A stretch of 64,000 nucleotides of DNA from contig NC_088171.1 in NCBI RefSeq assembly GCF_028769735.1, positions 128,047,533-128,111,532 on the forward strand. Direction: 5' to 3'. The translations under genes and the position numbers were made by a program. The notes under the pieces were generated by a model. It was not told where the DNA came from and did no database searches. It was given only the letters and a program-made list of their open reading frames with translations. Within the stretch, counting starts at the first letter, position 1, and each line of letters opens with the position of its first letter. Below are positions 59,231 to 64,000 of the stretch, piece by piece. This DNA is from Zonotrichia leucophrys gambelii. Its lineage: Eukaryota > Chordata > Aves > Passeriformes > Passerellidae.

Positions 59231-62200
59231 TGAATTTGTTGCAGTGATTTTTTTTTCTTAGTGATATTAAAGGGAGTGATTGATTTTTCTTTTGAGTAAT
59301 GCATGAGTGATTGGTTGCATTTGTTTTGTTTGGTTTTATTAAGGGTTTCGATAAGACATTATTACCCTGTTTCTTTTTATGCTGGAGAGCTTGAATTAGT
59401 ATTTTGTTTAATTCATTCTTGATTTAGCTGTGCTACAATACTAGGGCAGTTTGAAAAAAATGTCAGAAATATTTACTGTAGAATTATCTTGTTTTCTGTA
59501 AGAAATCACTTTCATCTGCCAGCTTTAAAGAATCTAGGTTATTGTGAGGCAAGTTTTCTCCTCGTGTAAAGTTATTTAAACATGGAAAGAGTTTGTCACC
59601 ATTCTTTTTCACATACCACACTTTTTTTGTCATTTGAAACATTAGGGAGGGATGACTGAGCTTCAGATGGTGCAAGGGCTTATTTTGTTTCCAGAGTTCA
59701 TTTTCAGTACAAGTTCAGCAAGTGTTGCTGATAACTCTTCTTTCAAAACAGGTTCCTGGAGCGGATGCTGGAATTAGTTACTGTATTATGTGTTCACTTT
59801 CTGTCTGAATGTCAAAGCATGAACTCATGCCAAAGCTTGGATTCAGTCCAGGGAAATCAAGTTCAGGTTGGGACACAAATACTGTTTCAGTGAAGTTTAT
59901 ATATTAAATACTCACTGCAGATCAAATCATGGCTTTTTCTGTTGGGATGAGGTTTTGCTTCCTTTCTGAAAAGTGAGTGTTTTATTCTCCTATATACATC
60001 TCCAGATATTCAGCTGTGTAGGTTGTCCTGAGGAAATGCTGCACATTTCCTATAAATCTTGGTTTAATTCAAAAGTTTTAATCCTCCTCCAGTTGTGATG
60101 AAGCTTTCTGTGAAGTCTTTTGTCAGTTTGTGGGGTTTTTTTGACTGTATCTCTTTTCTTCCTCCCTTGTGATTTTCTGAAAATAAGCAGTTGGTAACTG
60201 AATTCCTCCAGGACATCAGCTATAAGTCAATTGCCCAGAATGGGGTGTGTTCTGAAAGGACAAGGGAGAAGACTGTCTTGTCCCTTTGCCATGTCACCAA
60301 AAGTATATAGAGGTAAGCAGACTGATATTTAAAACTCTTTCCCTTCTATCCTCCACTGGGATTTCACTAGTTAGCTTTTGCTTCCTGGTGATGTCCATAG
60401 TTGCACTTGGACTTGATACAGAGAAGTTCTATAGCACAACATTCAGGTCAATATGTCAGTTGAGGTTTCTGTTCATGTGCTGTACCCACTATCTGGTGAG
60501 TAGTAACCTGGGGGAACAGAATGTGGGATTCACTAAACTGAGGTATTATCTAAGAATTCAGATGGACAAGACTCCCCACGTCATCAATGGAGGGAAAAAG
60601 AGACATCGCTCTGAGCAGTGTCAGTGATTCCTAATCACATTTTGAGAAAAGGCATTTACAGTAAACAAAATTTAGCTAATCTCTGTGAATATCTGAGCAC
60701 AAATTAGTGTTTGTGATATTTTTACGTGCAAACTGAAAAGAATTTAGCAGATGAGTTTGGTTTCCAGCATTAATTTCTCCTTGTGACCAAGTGACATCCT
60801 TTTATCAAAGAACCAAATAAAAGACTCAAATGCAAGTGAAGTTTTTGCAAGATTGAGGTTATTTTCAGATCACAGTTACCTTTTATGCTGTTTGTGCAGG
60901 AAAGAAATGGGTGGAAAACACAGGAAGCAAAAAAGTCACTAGTTGAGTCACTAGATTTTGAATTTGAATTTTAGAAAGGTTGTAATAAAACAGACAAGAC
61001 ACTCTAAAGGAATATAATTATATTACATTGCACAAAGGTTTGTTAGTTTTTTTTAAGACACACAATTGCAGGAGACCTTCCTAAAAATAAGTCATAGTGG
61101 GTAGGACATGTCAAATCAGGATATAAGAGAAAGAAGGAAGGAGTTATGGTTTAGTGTGAACTTCCTTACAAATAATAAAGGTTTGTTATGCAAAATGTGA
61201 AGGACAAAGAAATAAACTTGCTTTAAGGAATAAGGACATGATCCCTGAAATAAGCATACATTGTACATATTATCTAAGAGGCAGGTGTCTGAATTCAGAG
61301 CAGAAATCTCAATTTCAGCAGAACATGATGACTTATGGTGTTAGAGAGGTTTAGTAGAATTGCATTTGTACCTTTGCAATGAAATAATCATGCATCTGAA
61401 GGTGTGCCAACAGAACTGAAGAAATAGATTTATCTGCTTCTCCAGGTTTGTAAAATTGGGGAAAAATTGGTAAAATACATTGGTTTAATCTGTTGTCTTT
61501 CCTGTGGTTAGTTAAGAACCACCTTGAACAGTCACAGTTGGAGGAAGAAGTTTTGGTGCACCAAAGGAAAAACAGGAGCAATATACAGGGTAGTGAGGAA
61601 TGTCATAAACTGACAGCATATTTCTGCAGTGGCATGGCAAGGAACAGAGATGTTCAGTTTTGCTTTCTCTCATCCTACTCTGTTAGCCAGAAGTTTTTTT
61701 TGACTTTGTGTTCCTTCAATAGATGCTGAGTTTGAGAGTTGGAGAAAATACAACTAATATTTTGCAGTGGGTTTTTTTTTTTTTTTTGACAATGCATGAG
61801 TAAAGATAACAGTTTCCAAAGATAGCTAATCCCTGTGCTTTTGTGGTTATGTTTCTTGGAGTCTGGAAAAATCCCACCTGAGAACTTAGTTTCTTTGACT
61901 GAGGTTGTGCACCAGGAAGTAACTGACAGGTATGATGAATTGGTTTTTTTTTTTTTTCCATAGTACTGTGAGACTTAGAACTTCAATGCCTGAGTTGAAC
62001 TGTCTCACACATATTTAGAAAGTGGACATTTCATTGGACCCTTATGAGCCAATGAATAGTGAAAAGAGTAAAGAGCACTTTGAGAGAGAGTATGAGGGTT
62101 TCTTAGTTTCTCCTCTGCTGGATTCCTGGTCATTGCTTTTTCTTTTTTGGTTGTACTGTCTGCGGTTCACCATTTGTGTTGATCAAAGAGGAGGAGGCAC

Positions 62201-64000
62201 TTGGCCTTATGAGAATCAGAGAAAGTCATTACTTATTGTTTCTCTAAAAAGTAGAATGGTCTTCAGCACACACACACCTTTGGCTGCCTTCCCTTGTGTC
62301 ACATGTACGGGACCCAAGGCTGGGTGCTGCTGGGCTTCAACACTGCTGATGTATTTGGGGAAAGACTGGCACTAGGGCCTTGGATGTAGCCTAGTATTTA
62401 GGAGAGCATATTTATAGTTTAGGTCATGTGGAACTAGAGGATTGAATTCCTTTCTTAATGTTTGTTAGCCTTGTTTGGTTGTAGAAAACCATGGGGAATG
62501 CTTGCTAGTTTTGGGAAGCTTTTACAACTGAAGAAGGCTTGGGAGCTTAGGTTTTGAAACCTCACCACTTGTTTGTGTCTGAAAATCCATCTCATGAAAG
62601 TAGCCAGCAGACTCTTCTGAAAACTTGTGAGGTTTTGACAAGGGCACCTGACTCATCTCACAATTACGAAGACTTTACAGGTGCCATTACATTTAGACTG
62701 TCTGGCTTTTTTGAATGTGTTAAATTCCCACTGCAGAGAAGAGTGTGAAAAATCCCAGGTAAACAGGCATTATGTATTTTTTAAGAGGAGTTGCAAAGAA
62801 ATGCTTACTGAGTATTCAGTCCTTCTGATTTTCTGAATATGGCAAAAGATAACAATTCTTTCCTTTCTGCAAAGCCAGAGTGCACCTCAAACTCACCAAT
62901 TCTCCAAAACCTAGTGCTTTATCCATCATTACTGAAAGCTGTTGATACTGGTTTTATTCATTTTCTCACATTGCAAATGTTCATGATCCACTTGTTCTTC
63001 CTTGGAGGAAAGTTGTCAAAAATAAGTAATACTATTAATCGCACATCTTCATTAGCTGAGCTGTCTTTCTGCTGCTCATTATCAACCTCTAGCTTCCTTC
63101 ACAAAATGTCTCTGTTTGTTCAAAAGCCTATTTGTCTGCTGCCCCTGCATTTTGAGATACATTTCAGCTTCACCAACTTTAATTTGAAGGTTAACACCAG
63201 TAAGAGTCCTGGAGTTAAGAAAAAGCTGAAGACTGTGTGGTGGTAGTAGAGTTTTACAGCACTAGGGTATTGTAAGAAGAATGTGAAAATGGACACAAAT
63301 GGAAGATAAGAGTAAGGTGTGATAATTAAAGGAGAAGTTAAAAATAAATAGTATTTTATGCAGGCAGGTAGCAATTAAAGGTTCCAGGATGAAGTGGGTG
63401 AAAGTATGTGTCTCAGAGGACTTTAAACTGATGGTTTCTGCATTATAATGACTTTTAGATGTCCTCAAGGTTTGCTGGATGTTCCAAACTTCAGTCCTCT
63501 GTTTCTTGCAAACATATTCCTGAATTTGCTAAATTATTTTCATTTGGTAAATCATGGATGTGGATTCTGTTTCCTTCAGAGTTGTTTAAATGGAATCAGT
63601 TTATCATTAGGCTACTGAGAAACCTCTTATGATTGTATTTCTGTGATAGTTACACTATACAGTCCATGTTTAGATTTCTAGGATTATTTGCTTTACTAGA
63701 CACAAAAAATGCATTAGCATATGGTTCAGCTTCAGATTTGTGAGCTTGAGAAGACATTCTGCAATGGCTCTCGAATTGTTGAGCTACTGTGCAACATTTT
63801 AGGATCCGTAAATGTTTCCTAACAGGAAACTTCTCTGCAGGGTTATGGTTTTATCCCAGCTGGTATTTGATCACTGCACAGCCACTCACTCAATCAGCTT
63901 GGAAGGGAGATAGTGTGAAAACTTGTGGGTTTGAGATAATGACAGTTTAATAGGTAAAGCAAAAGCTGCACTTGTGAGCAAAGCAAAACTAATCCATCCC
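59231..64000. other. Downstream intergenic DNA, no gene seen
   Basis: Open frames up to 135 codons (60286-60627, 62022-62375, 62839-63246) exist but show no domain, repeated-gene similarity or splice architecture. Poly-T tracts are present near 61770-61788 and 61943-61957. In mammals DPYS lies on the 3' side of LRP12. No DPYS exon is recognisable here. Confidence 0.55.

Noticed and set aside
60286..63246. Open frames of 113-135 codons downstream of LRP12
   Set aside because: Isolated, without domains, promoter, CpG island or exon structure. Their lengths are expected by chance in 5 kb read in six frames.
1..64000. CRISPR arrays, operons, phage or defence systems, tRNA or rRNA genes
   Set aside because: No spaced direct-repeat arrays, no bacterial gene packing and no recognisable tRNA or rRNA sequence. 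The window is ordinary avian intergenic and intronic DNA around one gene.

Overview
The window is vertebrate nuclear DNA, almost certainly from a bird. It carries CR1 LINE 3' ends with the avian-type terminal ATTCTATGA-like repeats, one LTR of an avian endogenous-retrovirus type, few other interspersed repeats, and one large intron-rich gene with canonical GT-AG introns. It is not prokaryotic: nearly all long reading frames outside that gene are chance frames in AT-rich DNA or in a GC-rich CpG island.

The only gene I can support is LRP12 (LDL receptor-related protein 12, also called ST7 or MIG13A), on the + strand and complete in seven coding exons: 10166-10244, 38858-38914, 45723-45858, 47307-47509, 51611-52712, 53544-53676 and 56007-56861. 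The exon phases join without a break into 2565 nt including the stop, giving 854 residues. The human protein, as I recall it, has 859. The protein has a signal peptide, CUB1, LDLa1, LDLa2, CUB2, LDLa3, LDLa4, LDLa5, one transmembrane helix and a cytoplasmic tail of about 339 residues. The tail has a PPSY/YGQL motif and a C-terminal acidic dileucine.

Layout: 1 to about 9440 is upstream intergenic DNA with two CR1 fragments. About 9440-10830 is a CpG island holding the promoter, 5' UTR, an upstream ORF, a short CGG tract and coding exon 1. 10245-38857 is a 28.6-kb first intron with CR1 fragments, an antisense solo-LTR-like element (about 18955-19820), a perfect 30-bp-arm hairpin (17442-17504) and a dispersed 28-bp exact repeat. 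38858-56861 holds the remaining six exons. About 56862-59230 is the probable 3' UTR with several poly(A) signals. From there to 64000 I see no gene.

I found no undescribed multi-gene system. The points most worth a second look are the short avian version of the CGG tract whose expansion in human LRP12 causes oculopharyngodistal myopathy, the in-frame uORF and open glycine-coding frame leading into the start codon, the conserved 57-nt cassette exon, and the perfect intronic hairpin. Human comparisons come from memory of the family and were not computed here.
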